DNA from: Pseudovibrio zosterae
GTDB lineage: Bacteria; Pseudomonadota; Alphaproteobacteria; Rhizobiales; Stappiaceae
Length of the DNA: 64,000 bases
NCBI RefSeq assembly: GCF_033843645.1
Contig: NZ_JAWXVZ010000002.1
Coordinates: 310,001-374,000, forward strand
Direction of reading: 5' to 3'
This document shows, one piece after another, positions 36,208-45,196 of the stretch. The position numbers and the translations under genes were made by a program. The notes below the pieces were generated by a model. It did no database searches. It saw only the letters and a program-made list of their open reading frames with translations, and was not told the DNA's origin. The stretch's first letter is position 1. Each line of letters opens with the position of its first letter.

Positions 36208-37962
36208 ATGAACATCTTCGCAGATTTTGCTGAGCGGATAAGTGCGGTTGTTGCTGCGCTTGGGTTGGAACCGGAAGCGGGAGCGCTTGACCTCTCCCGA
36301 GTAACGGTTGAACCGCCGCGAGATGCTGCACATGGTGATTTGGCGACGAACGCTGCCATGGTGCTCTCCAAGCAGTTGAAGATGAAGCCGCGCGATCTTG
36401 CTGAGAAGATCGCTGAAGGTCTGCGCTCTGACAGCGACGTAGCTGCTGTTGATGTTGCCGGGCCAGGCTTCATCAACATCCGCGTCAATCCGGGCGTCTG
36501 GTCCCGTGTGCTGGGCGCTGTTGTCGCTGCTGGACAGGATTTTGGCCGCTCAGCTCGCGGGCAAAACACCAAGGTGAACGTTGAGTATGTCTCAGCCAAC
36601 CCGACAGGGCCCATGCATGTGGGGCACACCCGTGGGGCCGTGGTCGGTGATGCGCTCGCCAACCTCCTTTCATTTGCCGGTTACGATGTAACGCGTGAAT
36701 ACCTCATCAACGATGCGGGCTCTCAGATCGACGTTCTGGCACAATCTGCATACCTCAGGTATCTGGAAGCCCTTGGCGAAGATATTGGCGAGATACCAGA
36801 GGGCTTGTACCCTGGTGAGTATCTGATCCCGGTTGGGCAATCCTTGAAGGAAGAGTTCGGCGCGTCTTTTAAAGACAAGCCTGAAGCAGAGCGCCATGCC
36901 TTTTTGAAGGATTTTACTGTCTCCAAGATGATGGAGATGATCAAGGCCGACCTCGATCTTCTCAATGTGCATCACGATGTGTTCTACTCTGAAAAGTCGA
37001 TGCATGGTGAGGGGAAGGCCATCGACCTGACGCTCGACTCCTTGCGTGCGCGTGATCTGGTTTATCAAGGCACCTTGCCGCCCCCTAAAGGCGAGTTGCC
37101 AGATGACTGGGAAGATCGCGAACAGACGCTGTTCCGCTCTTCCAATTATGGCGATGATATCGACCGTCCGCTGGTAAAGTCTGATGGCAGCTACACTTAC
37201 TTTGCCGCCGATGTTGCCTACTTCAAGGACAAACTCGATCGTGGTTTCAAGGAAATGATCTTCATCCTTGGTGCAGACCATGCGGGCTATGTTAAGCGTC
37301 TTGAAGCTGTGGGCCGTGCCGTTTCCGGTGGTTCTGCAGAGGTGATTTGTCGTCTGTGCCAGTTGGTAAAGCTCTTCCGTGCTGGTGAGCCAGTCAAGAT
37401 GTCCAAACGCTCGGGTAACTTCGTAACTCTTCGCGATGTTGTGGAAGAAGTTGGAAGAGATCCTGTGCGTTTCATGATGCTTTATAGAAAAAATGACGCA
37501 CATCTGGACTTTGACTTCCAGAAAGTTACGGAGCAGTCAAAAGACAATCCCGTCTTTTACGTGCAGTATGGTCACGCCCGCTGTAAGTCCGTTCTACGCC
37601 AGGCTGCCGAAGAGTTAGGCGGGATTTCTGTTTCTGGTGAATCTCTTAGCGCTGCTGACTTTGCTTTGCTGGAGGATGAGGGTGAGCAAAATATCATTGC
37701 TAAACTTGCTCAATGGCCTCGGATAGTTGACGGCGCAGCTGAAGCTCACGAACCTCACAGGGTGGCGTTTTATCTTTACGAGCTGGCAAGTGCACTTCAC
37801 GGACACTGGTCAAAAGGCAAGGAAAAGCCGCAATTACGCTTTATTAATGATAAAAAGCCAGAATTAACCTTGGCTCGACTCGCATTGGTATATGCGGTTT
37901 CCCAAGTGATCGCTTCCGGCCTGAATGTACTGGGTGTGGATGCTCCTGAGGAAATGCGATAG
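36208..37962 (+). CDS. argS: Arginyl-tRNA synthetase
   Basis: 584 aa class I synthetase charging tRNA-Arg. Visible: N-terminal Add-1 domain (1-110), the HIGH-type signature in SANPTGPMHVGHTRGAVVGD (about 130-148), the KMSKS-type signature in EPVKMSKRSGNFVTL (about 392-406), and the DALR anticodon-binding domain at the C-terminus (LARLALVYAVSQVIASGLNVLGVDAPEEM). Complete. The dgt-argS-SPOR order is conserved in Rhizobiales. A hairpin follows the stop. Confidence 0.97.
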   Translation: MNIFADFAERISAVVAALGLEPEAGALDLSRVTVEPPRDAAHGDLATNAAMVLSKQLKMKPRDLAEKIAEGLRSDSDVAAVDVAGPGFINIRVNPGVWSRVLGAVVAAGQDFGRSARGQNTKVNVEYVSANPTGPMHVGHTRGAVVGDALANLLSFAGYDVTREYLINDAGSQIDVLAQSAYLRYLEALGEDIGEIPEGLYPGEYLIPVGQSLKEEFGASFKDKPEAERHAFLKDFTVSKMMEMIKADLDLLNVHHDVFYSEKSMHGEGKAIDLTLDSLRARDLVYQGTLPPPKGELPDDWEDREQTLFRSSNYGDDIDRPLVKSDGSYTYFAADVAYFKDKLDRGFKEMIFILGADHAGYVKRLEAVGRAVSGGSAEVICRLCQLVKLFRAGEPVKMSKRSGNFVTLRDVVEEVGRDPVRFMMLYRKNDAHLDFDFQKVTEQSKDNPVFYVQYGHARCKSVLRQAAEELGGISVSGESLSAADFALLEDEGEQNIIAKLAQWPRIVDGAAEAHEPHRVAFYLYELASALHGHWSKGKEKPQLRFINDKKPELTLARLALVYAVSQVIASGLNVLGVDAPEEMR

Positions 37963-37992
37963 TGCAGTCAATGACTTAGTGTATCAGAGTAC

Positions 37993-38022
37993 AGAGGTTC
38001 GCGGTATTGGTCGCGAGCCTCT
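37993..38022 (+). terminator. Hairpin after argS
   Basis: AGAGGTTCGCG (37993-38003) pairs with CGCGAGCCTCT (38012-38022), 11 pairs with one G-T on the + strand (an A-C mismatch on the other), so the structure fits + strand RNA. Only CTTT follows, so termination is probably weak and readthrough to the SPOR gene is possible. Confidence 0.5.
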
Positions 38023-38046
38023 GCTTTAGGGGAAGACTTCGCTGCT

Positions 38047-40929
38047 ATGTCCAAACGCACCGACTACGATATTCCGGGTGGCGCGCAACCAGCACCTGAA
38101 AAGAACACAGGACAGCAAGGCTGGGTGCCTGACGAAGATCCGTTGGTGGAATTGGCCCGCATCGTAGGCGAGAGCGCCACACGTTACCGCCCAAGCTCTC
38201 GTTTGGATGATGGTACCCCTGACAGCATTTTACCGCCGCCGCCAACAAGTACACCGGCCGAGACTCCAAATTCCGATCCATTCGCCGCTTTGGATGCCGC
38301 GTTTCGCAATCTGGGGACTCCAGTAGAACAGGCAGCAACGCCTGAAGAGCAGGCAGCTCAGAGCTCAGATGAGCGGGTTGATGCGCCATCACCGTTGCGC
38401 GTTTCGGAATCGCCGCGAGCTACTTCTCCGTACGTGCCGCCCGTTGAAACTGGTGAACCGTTTGATCCCGAGCGTTTTGTAGCGAATGAACCATTCGTCG
38501 CGCCGCCTGCTCCGAATGACAGCGCACCTGAAGTTTACGCATCACCAGCGCCATCTGTTGAGCTCCCAACCCATCGTGAAGCGCAACTGGAAGTGGACGA
38601 AGCTTCGTCTGCTGATCCGCGCTCCGGTGATACGTTTTATGAGTATGGCGTAGACGAGCAGCCTCAGTCGCCGCCGTCCACACAAGACTTTTCGGCGAGT
38701 TCTGCCAGTTCGCCGCCGTCCCCAGCCAAGCCTGCTGAAGTAGAGGTGCCTGTTTCAGTGGCGGCTAGTGCTTCGTCAACAACTTACGCAGCTTTTGAGC
38801 CTGAAGTCTTTCCAGAGCCTGAAGTCTCTCCTGAAATGCCTGCTGAGCCAAATTTTGGCGAGCCGGAAGAGCCTGTAGCGCCAGCCTTGGTTGGGGATGC
38901 AGCGGCTCGTCCTAACGAGCCGAACTTTGACTTTGAAGCCGAACTTTCTCGTGACCTGGAAAGCAGCTTGGCTGCAAGCCTTGGCGGAGAAAAGGCTTCT
39001 GACGTTGCCGAGCCGGTTGTAGAACCGCCTCTGCCTGAACATCCAAGTGTGAGCGCGCCTAGCGCGGCTGCTCCAACCGTCGCGGCACACGTACCTGTTA
39101 CGACTGCGCCGGGTGCTGGTGTTGCGGCCAGTTCTCATGAGGTGACCGGTGCTTATGAGTTGGGATCGGGCGTTGAGCCAACAAGACCTCAAGCAGCCGA
39201 CCTGCGTGCCTCCCTTGACGAAACGCACCAGCATCCAGCCGAGTTGGACACTCCAGCCCCCTCTAGCGGTTTCACTCCTGACTTCGGTCAGTTTGAGTTG
39301 GACACGAAGGGCGAAGATGAGACTGCCGTTTCTCCGATACCTCTGGAGCCAGAGTCAATGCGCGCCGCTCCAGAAGTGCCGGAGTTTGAAGCCGATCTTC
39401 TTGCAGAGCTGAATGCGCGGCACGGGTACGATACTGGTAACAACGTACCTGAGGTTTCGGTAGAGCAAAGCGCGCCAGAGGAACAGAGTGCACCTGATCC
39501 GCTGGCAAGTTTTGAAGATGAGTTGATTGCCTCAATGGATCGCAGTGCCATTGAACGACCTCTTGCAGATGCGCAGGACGACGAGCTGTTTGCCCCTCCG
39601 GGTTACTCCGCCGCGCAAATGAAGAAGGACGAAGAAGATATTGATGAAATGACTTGGCCAGCTGCTGCCGAGCACATTTCAAACAGTGAGTACGACGACA
39701 ACGAAGATCAAACACCACCTCCGCAAGGATATGATCTGGATGCGGTTGCGCAGGCCATGCGCGCCGAGGATCCATCCTTGAATGGAGAAGGCATTTTGCC
39801 GGCTGTCGCACCCGCTGCTGCCACGCAGAGCGCCTATGATGAGGAAGAGGAAGCTCTTCGCAAGAGCGGTGGTTTGAAACGCGGCCTGTTGGCGGCGGCA
39901 TCCATTGGCGGTGTACTCATCCTCGGCGGTGCAGGGTACTTTGTGCTCGGCCTCGGCGGTGAGGTTGCAGACAGCACTCCTCCGCGCATCATTCTGGCCG
40001 AAAACACTCCGATGAAAGAGTTCCCGGATCCGGCTGAGCAACCCTCGGACAAAAATCAGGCTCAGATCCTTCTTCCAAACAGCAGTCAGGAAGCTCCAGA
40101 GGGCGAACGGATGTTGCCTCGGGACACCGCGAGGGTTGATCCTCTGCCACCTGCACCTGATGCAGAGGCGGAAGAAAATAACGCTCTGATCGTCAATACA
40201 CCAAAGCGTGTTCGCACCGTTGTTGTGCGCCCGGACGGGACAATCGTTTCTGCAGACAGCCTGTCGGAAAACGCCCAGCAGGACAGCACGCGCTTGTTGT
40301 CACAGCAGCAGACAGCTTCGCTCGGTACCATTGGCAGCGATGCCTCCGGTTCTGGCAACCAGCCAACCGTTGGGGCTTTCTCTGGAACGACGCAGGCACC
40401 ATCTTCCTCTCTTGGTATTCGCAGTACCTCACAAGAGCCTGCGGCACCTGCGCCTTCGAATCCGTTTGACGTTTCTGCGCAAAATGGCGACGAAGAGGTG
40501 ACTGAAGTTGCACCTGAAGCAATTGTAGAGGCAACGCCTCGCATCAAGCCAGAGGTTCCGGCAACTCAGGTTGCCTCCGCCTCGTTCAGCGGTAACACCT
40601 CAGGACCACTTGTGCTGAGCCCAACCGCCGCACCTCCTGCGCCAGCTGCCGCTGCTCCATCTGTTGGAGGCTCAATACCGGCTGGGGCGTACATCGTTCA
40701 GGTTTCCTCTGTGCGCACGCAGCAAGAGGCCAATGGCGAAATTCGTAGCCTTAGGAACCGTTTCCCAAGCCTGATGTCGGGCGTAAACCCTGTCGTGGTG
40801 CGTGCTGATCTTGGTGACAAAGGGATTTTCTACCGGGTGAGAATTCCGTTTGACGGGCAGGGCAGCGCCAACCAGTTCTGCACAGATCTGAAAAATGCTG
40901 GTGGGGATTGCTTCGTTCGCCGGAACTAA
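38047..40929 (+). CDS. SPOR-domain membrane protein with long acidic disordered N-terminus
   Basis: 960 aa. Residues 1-605 are Pro/Glu/Ala/Ser-rich and acidic with almost no predicted structure (repeated phrases such as PEVFPEPEVSPEMPAEP). One membrane helix (about 609-640, GLLAAASIGGVLILGGAGYFVLG) then leads to a periplasmic linker (640-870) and a C-terminal SPOR domain (about 880-960, GAYIVQVSSVRTQQEANGEI to GDCFVRRN). SPOR domains bind denuded peptidoglycan at division sites. Orientation should be N-in, so the acidic tail is cytoplasmic, FtsN-like but far larger. It lies between argS and nagZ, a conserved slot; nagZ acts on the same wall. Confidence 0.85.
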   Translation: MSKRTDYDIPGGAQPAPEKNTGQQGWVPDEDPLVELARIVGESATRYRPSSRLDDGTPDSILPPPPTSTPAETPNSDPFAALDAAFRNLGTPVEQAATPEEQAAQSSDERVDAPSPLRVSESPRATSPYVPPVETGEPFDPERFVANEPFVAPPAPNDSAPEVYASPAPSVELPTHREAQLEVDEASSADPRSGDTFYEYGVDEQPQSPPSTQDFSASSASSPPSPAKPAEVEVPVSVAASASSTTYAAFEPEVFPEPEVSPEMPAEPNFGEPEEPVAPALVGDAAARPNEPNFDFEAELSRDLESSLAASLGGEKASDVAEPVVEPPLPEHPSVSAPSAAAPTVAAHVPVTTAPGAGVAASSHEVTGAYELGSGVEPTRPQAADLRASLDETHQHPAELDTPAPSSGFTPDFGQFELDTKGEDETAVSPIPLEPESMRAAPEVPEFEADLLAELNARHGYDTGNNVPEVSVEQSAPEEQSAPDPLASFEDELIASMDRSAIERPLADAQDDELFAPPGYSAAQMKKDEEDIDEMTWPAAAEHISNSEYDDNEDQTPPPQGYDLDAVAQAMRAEDPSLNGEGILPAVAPAAATQSAYDEEEEALRKSGGLKRGLLAAASIGGVLILGGAGYFVLGLGGEVADSTPPRIILAENTPMKEFPDPAEQPSDKNQAQILLPNSSQEAPEGERMLPRDTARVDPLPPAPDAEAEENNALIVNTPKRVRTVVVRPDGTIVSADSLSENAQQDSTRLLSQQQTASLGTIGSDASGSGNQPTVGAFSGTTQAPSSSLGIRSTSQEPAAPAPSNPFDVSAQNGDEEVTEVAPEAIVEATPRIKPEVPATQVASASFSGNTSGPLVLSPTAAPPAPAAAAPSVGGSIPAGAYIVQVSSVRTQQEANGEIRSLRNRFPSLMSGVNPVVVRADLGDKGIFYRVRIPFDGQGSANQFCTDLKNAGGDCFVRRN

Positions 40930-40940
40930 GCTGCTCTCTT

Positions 40941-40980
40941 GCTTGACGCGGCGGACGCGTCAAGCTACCCCGAATGGGTA
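40941..40980 (+). promoter_or_regulatory. Tandem hairpins directly before the nagZ start codon
   Basis: A perfect 10-bp stem GCTTGACGCG (40941-40950) / CGCGTCAAGC (40956-40965) is followed immediately by TACCC / GGGTA (40966-40970 / 40976-40980), whose last base touches the nagZ ATG. No Shine-Dalgarno sequence is visible. Could be a weak terminator for the SPOR gene or a translation-control element. Confidence 0.45.
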
Positions 40981-42009
40981 ATGAGCTACAAAACCTTTAT
41001 CAGTGGATGCGCGGGCACCTCACTTTCCGAGGATGAGATCGATTTCTTCAAGACTGAAAAGCCTTGGGGTTTGATCGTTTTTGCGCGCAACATAGACACC
41101 CCAGAACAGATTTTACACCTTACTTCTCAGTTTCGCATGGCTGTGGAACGAGAAGACGCACCTGTTTTCATAGATCAGGAAGGCGGGCGTGTTCGCCGCC
41201 TTCGGCCGCCGCATTGGCCGGAGTATCCGGCCATGGGAAAGCTCGCTCGCCTTTGGGGCGTAGACCCGGAGAAGGCCAAGCGAGCCGTATACCTCCAGAG
41301 CTATCTGATGGGTATTGATCTGATTTCCCTTGGGATTACAGTCAATTGCCTCCCGGTTCTTGATGTGCGCACTGAAGGGGCGAGCGATATCGTCGGTGAC
41401 AGGTCCTATGGGACCAGCCCGGATGTTGTCATCGCGCTGGGTCGTGCCGCTATCGATGGAACACTTGCAGCTGGCGTTGTTCCGGTCATGAAGCACATGC
41501 CGGGTCATGGCCGGGCGCTTGTTGACAGCCACCTTGAACTCCCGAGAGTGAAAGCGGCTTTGGCGGAACTCGAAACAAAGGATTTCGTTCCCTTCAAGGC
41601 GCTCGCGGATTGTCCAATGGCCATGACTGCTCACATTGTTTTTGAGGCGATCGATCCTGACAATCCGGTAACGCAGTCACCCTGCGCCATTTCTGAAGTG
41701 TTGCGCGGGAAACTGGGGTTTCAGGGATGCCTGTTGAGCGATGATATCTCTATGAAGGCACTTGGTGGTGATGTTGAGCAACGGGTAAAGCTCATCATTG
41801 AGGCCGGGTGTGACATGGTCTTGCATTGCAACGGCGATATGCAAGAAATGGTGGCAGTGGCACGGGCTGTGCCATGGACGAAGGATGGCTGCTTCCTGCG
41901 GGCTAATGAAGCAATGCAATCTGCTCTGGCACCACAGCCTGCGGCGAATGCTTCAGGGCTTAGAGATGAATTTGAGGAATTGGTCCGTCAGGCTGGGGAG
42001 CTGACCTAA
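40981..42009 (+). CDS. nagZ: Beta-N-acetylhexosaminidase NagZ
   Basis: 342 aa from the ATG at 40981 (MSYKTFISGCAGTSLSEDE); a TTG at 40939 would add 14 residues read through a hairpin. GH3 enzyme of peptidoglycan recycling, removing GlcNAc from GlcNAc-1,6-anhydro-muropeptides in the cytoplasm. Visible: DQEGGRVRRLRPPHWP, the catalytic dyad loop KHMPGHGRALVDSHLELP (His and Asp of the KH-GHG signature), TAHIVFEAIDPDNPVTQS, and the nucleophile Asp in LLSDDISMKALGG. scpA follows 3 bp after its stop. Confidence 0.95.
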   Translation: MSYKTFISGCAGTSLSEDEIDFFKTEKPWGLIVFARNIDTPEQILHLTSQFRMAVEREDAPVFIDQEGGRVRRLRPPHWPEYPAMGKLARLWGVDPEKAKRAVYLQSYLMGIDLISLGITVNCLPVLDVRTEGASDIVGDRSYGTSPDVVIALGRAAIDGTLAAGVVPVMKHMPGHGRALVDSHLELPRVKAALAELETKDFVPFKALADCPMAMTAHIVFEAIDPDNPVTQSPCAISEVLRGKLGFQGCLLSDDISMKALGGDVEQRVKLIIEAGCDMVLHCNGDMQEMVAVARAVPWTKDGCFLRANEAMQSALAPQPAANASGLRDEFEELVRQAGELT

Positions 42010-42012
42010 TAT

Positions 42013-42876
42013 ATGTCTGATACGTCCATCGCAGAAGGTGGGGCGGCGGAGGTTCAGGATGATTTTCTGACCCCTTCAGCGCCGGAAAGCGCCGGGTTGT
42101 CCGAGCCGAGCCTTCGCGTGGATGTGGAGGGCTTTGAGGGGCCGTTGGACCTGCTCCTTACACTTGCACGTTCCCAAAAGGTGGACATTACCAAAGTTTC
42201 CATTTTGCAGCTGACTGAGCAGTATCTTTCGTTTGTTCGCGAAGCGCGGCGCTTACGCCTTGAACTCGCAGCGGATTATCTGGTTATGGCAGCTTGGCTT
42301 GCCTATCTGAAATCGCGTTTGCTTCTACCGGTCGAAAGCTCTGACGACGAACCGAGTGGCGAGGAACTGGCCGCGGCTCTGGCCTTCAGATTGCAACGTC
42401 TTGAGGCAATGCGTGACGCTGCTGCCAAATTAATGAACCTGGACCGGCTTCGTCGTGACGTCTTTCCTCGCGGGACGCCGGAAACAGTTTCAATCGAAAA
42501 AACCAGCGTCTGGTCTGCAAGCCTTTATGATTTGCTCACGGCGTATGCTTCGCAGCGCCAACGGAGCTCGGTAACATCAGTGCACTATGAGAAGCGCCAA
42601 GTCTGGTCGCTTCAAGAAGCGCGGGCACTGTTACAGCGGCTGATTGGCGCTGCGGCCGACTGGACACCCATTGATCGCTTTCTGCTGCAATATATGGACG
42701 ACCCGCGAGAGCGCTCGACAATTTTGGCGTCCACCTTTTCTGCCAGTCTGGAGTTGGTTCGGGAGGGGCAAATCGAGCTTCAGCAATCGGGACCATTTGA
42801 ACGGCTCTATATGCGCTCCAGGCCGAAATTACCCGAGGCCGACGAGCAAGCACAAGAGCAGGGGGCACTTGAATGA
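42013..42876 (+). CDS. scpA: Segregation and condensation protein A
   Basis: 287 aa kleisin subunit of the SMC-ScpAB complex that compacts and separates chromosomes. N-terminal SMC-binding region FEGPLDLLLTLARSQKVDITKVSILQLTEQYL and AADYLVMAAWLAYLKSRLLLP; C-terminal winged-helix part ending in FERLYMRSRP. The first 35 residues are polar and variable. Three bp after nagZ and overlapping scpB by 4 bp (ATGA), so the three genes form one translationally linked unit. Confidence 0.94.
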   Translation: MSDTSIAEGGAAEVQDDFLTPSAPESAGLSEPSLRVDVEGFEGPLDLLLTLARSQKVDITKVSILQLTEQYLSFVREARRLRLELAADYLVMAAWLAYLKSRLLLPVESSDDEPSGEELAAALAFRLQRLEAMRDAAAKLMNLDRLRRDVFPRGTPETVSIEKTSVWSASLYDLLTAYASQRQRSSVTSVHYEKRQVWSLQEARALLQRLIGAAADWTPIDRFLLQYMDDPRERSTILASTFSASLELVREGQIELQQSGPFERLYMRSRPKLPEADEQAQEQGALE

Positions 42877-43631
42877 GCAAGACTTCAGGTAGTGTTAGCG
42901 AGACGGCTAATCCTTTCGAATTGCCACTCAATGATGAAGCTTTTTTTGAGGCAGTAGATCTGCAGCGCAAGATCGAAGCGATCCTGTTTGCCTCTGCCGA
43001 ACCAATAGGCACAAGCGAGCTTTCTGAGCGTCTGCGGGCTGCCAAGCGCGACGTGGAAGCTGCCATGGATGTTTTGGTTGAGCACTACGCCAAGCGCGGC
43101 GTTGTACTGCGAAAGATTGCGGAACGTTGGGCCTTCAGAACGGCTGATGATCTTAAGCACGTGCTCCACAGGGAAGCTGTCGAGCAAAAACGACTTTCCC
43201 GTGCAGCGCTGGAGACACTTGCTATCATTGCATTTCACCAGCCTGTGACCCGAGCAGAGATTGAAGAAATTCGGGGCGTTTCTACATCAAAGGGTACGCT
43301 GGATGTTCTGATGGAAACGGGGTGGGTGCGAATGCGCGGACGCCGGCGGACACCAGGGCGGCCAGTTACTTACGGAACAACAACTGAATTCCTTGATCAC
43401 TTTGGCCTTGAAAGTATCCGTGACCTGCCGGGACTGGATGAACTGAAAGGGTCCGGGCTTCTGGACAGCGCGATTCCGGCCAGCTTCAAGGTGCCGGTGC
43501 CAGACGACAATTCGGAACTCTCCGAGGATGAAGATCCGTTGGATGAGGACGATCTTTTTGCCCTGTCAGAGGGCGAAGAGGAAGGCGGCGCTACGGAAAG
43601 CAAGGCGAACAAGGGTGATGCTTTGAAGTGA
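42873..43631 (+). CDS. scpB: Segregation and condensation protein B
   Basis: 252 aa, two tandem winged helices that bind the ScpA middle. Visible: RKIEAILFASAEPIGTSELSERL, FRTADDLKHVL, LSRAALETLAIIAFHQPVTRAEIEEIRGVS, GWVRMRGRRRTPGRPVTYGTT and FLDHFGLESIRDLPGLDEL. A long acidic C-terminal tail (about residues 210-250) extends beyond the usual domain. It overlaps the end of scpA and is followed after 75 bp by an ABC ATPase gene. Confidence 0.94.
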   Translation: MSKTSGSVSETANPFELPLNDEAFFEAVDLQRKIEAILFASAEPIGTSELSERLRAAKRDVEAAMDVLVEHYAKRGVVLRKIAERWAFRTADDLKHVLHREAVEQKRLSRAALETLAIIAFHQPVTRAEIEEIRGVSTSKGTLDVLMETGWVRMRGRRRTPGRPVTYGTTTEFLDHFGLESIRDLPGLDELKGSGLLDSAIPASFKVPVPDDNSELSEDEDPLDEDDLFALSEGEEEGGATESKANKGDALK

Positions 43632-43706
43632 ACCAGGTCAGGCCGGTTGACCTAAACGGCCAGCTGGGGCATGAGGGGCGTAAACTAAGGTAAACTTGGA
43701 GACCCC

Positions 43707-44747
43707 ATGGCGCGGTTAGCGTTTGAGCACATAAGCCACTCCTATGGCACTCTTCCTGCCGTCAACGATGTGTCCTTAAGTCTTTCTTCTGGCGAAGTTC
43801 TCTGTCTTCTGGGCCATTCGGGCTGCGGTAAGACAACCTTGCTGCGCATCGCGGCAGGCGTCGTTCGCCAAGAAGGCGGACGGGTTCTGCTGAACGGCGA
43901 GGTCGTTGCTGACGATGCACGGTATCTACCGCCAGAACAGCGCGGTGTGGGGCTCATGTTCCAAGACTACGCCTTGTTCCCACATCTTACGATCCTTGAT
44001 AACGTGCTATTTGGCTTGAAGAGCTTGCCCGCGGATGAAGCGCGGAGCAGGGCAATGGACGCACTCAACATGGTCGGCCTGGCCCGCTATGCAAATGAGT
44101 ATCCGCATGGTCTGTCCGGTGGGGAACAACAGCGCGCAGCGCTTGCCCGTGCCATGGCACCTAAACCTCATACGTTGCTTATGGATGAACCCTTTTCAGG
44201 TCTTGATAGCCGGTTGCGCGATGATGTGCGTCAGCACACGCTCGATATGATCCGCAAGCAGGGAGCGACCGCTGTGGTGGTCACCCACGATCCCGAGGAG
44301 GCTTTGCGTGTTGCGGACCGCATAGCTCTTATGAGCGCTGGTAAAGTGGTGCAAGTGGGAACACCTGAAGAAATCTACTTCCGACCAGTCAACCTTTTCT
44401 GTGCTCGATTCTTCTCAGATCTCAACGAGGTTGAAGCGGTGGTCAAGAACAAAACGGTGAACACACCATTAGGTTCTTTTGAAGCCTCAGAATTTGAAGA
44501 GGGTGATTCAGTTCTTATCTGTGTAAGGCCTCATCATGTTCGCACCCAGCGAGAAGCAGGGCCTCTGACGCAGCGTGGAACGGTACTAAAGCGCAATATG
44601 GCAGGAGAGGTTGACCTGTTAGAAGTCAAGGTAGAGGGCTTGGACAAGCCAATTCGGGTTCGAACCAGCGATGTTTTGCAGTTTTCTGCTGGTGAACTGG
44701 TAAATTTCGCCGTGGATCAGAGGGATGTGCTTGTTTTTTCAAGGTGA
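43707..44747 (+). CDS. ABC transporter ATP-binding protein, FbpC/PotA-like, without partner genes
   Basis: 346 aa. Walker A GHSGCGKTTLLRIAAG, Q-loop FQDYALFPHLTI, signature LSGGEQQRAALARAM, Walker B LLMDEPFSGLD, H-loop VVVTHDPEEALRVADRI, then a C-terminal TOBE-type regulatory domain (about 235-346). Best resembles Fe3+ (FbpC/AfuC) and spermidine/putrescine or sugar importers of the carbohydrate/iron group. No permease or solute-binding protein lies nearby: scpB precedes and tatA follows. It therefore has to serve permeases encoded elsewhere. Substrate unknown. Confidence 0.88.
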   Translation: MARLAFEHISHSYGTLPAVNDVSLSLSSGEVLCLLGHSGCGKTTLLRIAAGVVRQEGGRVLLNGEVVADDARYLPPEQRGVGLMFQDYALFPHLTILDNVLFGLKSLPADEARSRAMDALNMVGLARYANEYPHGLSGGEQQRAALARAMAPKPHTLLMDEPFSGLDSRLRDDVRQHTLDMIRKQGATAVVVTHDPEEALRVADRIALMSAGKVVQVGTPEEIYFRPVNLFCARFFSDLNEVEAVVKNKTVNTPLGSFEASEFEEGDSVLICVRPHHVRTQREAGPLTQRGTVLKRNMAGEVDLLEVKVEGLDKPIRVRTSDVLQFSAGELVNFAVDQRDVLVFSR

Positions 44748-44857
44748 TCCTGACAGATCTTGTGTTTAGGAGTTTGGGCTAGCTCTACCCCTTGCAAGAG
44801 GCGGTATGTTAATCTGACTCATGGAAATGAATAGTCCAAGAAACAGGAGTTTGGTCT

Positions 44858-45112
44858 ATGGGCTCTATTGGTATTTGGCAGATCGTCATCATCGCAGTGG
44901 TTGTGGTGCTGTTGTTCGGTCGCGGTAAGATTTCCGAGCTGATGGGTGACGTCGCTAAGGGAATCAATAGTTTCAAAAAAGGCCTGAAGGATGACGCTCA
45001 AGAGGCGGCTTCCGAGGAGAAAGAACCGAAGGTTCTGGACCACAAGGCCTCAGAGACCGTTTCTCCTCAGTCCAGCGCTGAAAAGACCGGCGACCAGACC
45101 AAGGCGAGCTAA
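44858..45112 (+). CDS. tatA: Sec-independent protein translocase subunit TatA
   Basis: 84 aa: a short N-terminal membrane helix (about 4-20, GIWQIVIIAVVVVLLFG), the FGRGK hinge, an amphipathic helix (ISELMGDVAKGINSFKKGLKDD) and a charged flexible tail. TatA multimers form the channel for folded twin-arginine substrates. AGGAG lies 8 bp before the ATG. First gene of tatABC; 84 bp with a stable hairpin separate it from tatB. Confidence 0.95.
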   Translation: MGSIGIWQIVIIAVVVVLLFGRGKISELMGDVAKGINSFKKGLKDDAQEAASEEKEPKVLDHKASETVSPQSSAEKTGDQTKAS

Positions 45113-45128
45113 GACCGTACTCCGTCGG

Positions 45129-45151
45129 TCTGCGGCCATCGCGGCCGCAGA
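45129..45151 (+). terminator. Hairpin between tatA and tatB
   Basis: TCTGCGGCC (45129-45137) pairs perfectly with GGCCGCAGA (45143-45151), with a 5-nt loop and no T-run. Probably protects the tatA 3' end or limits readthrough, matching the higher TatA need. Confidence 0.5.
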
Positions 45152-45196
45152 TGTGGGGTCGGCTGGCGTCGTGTATTTTGAAAGCGGCTTGAGTAC

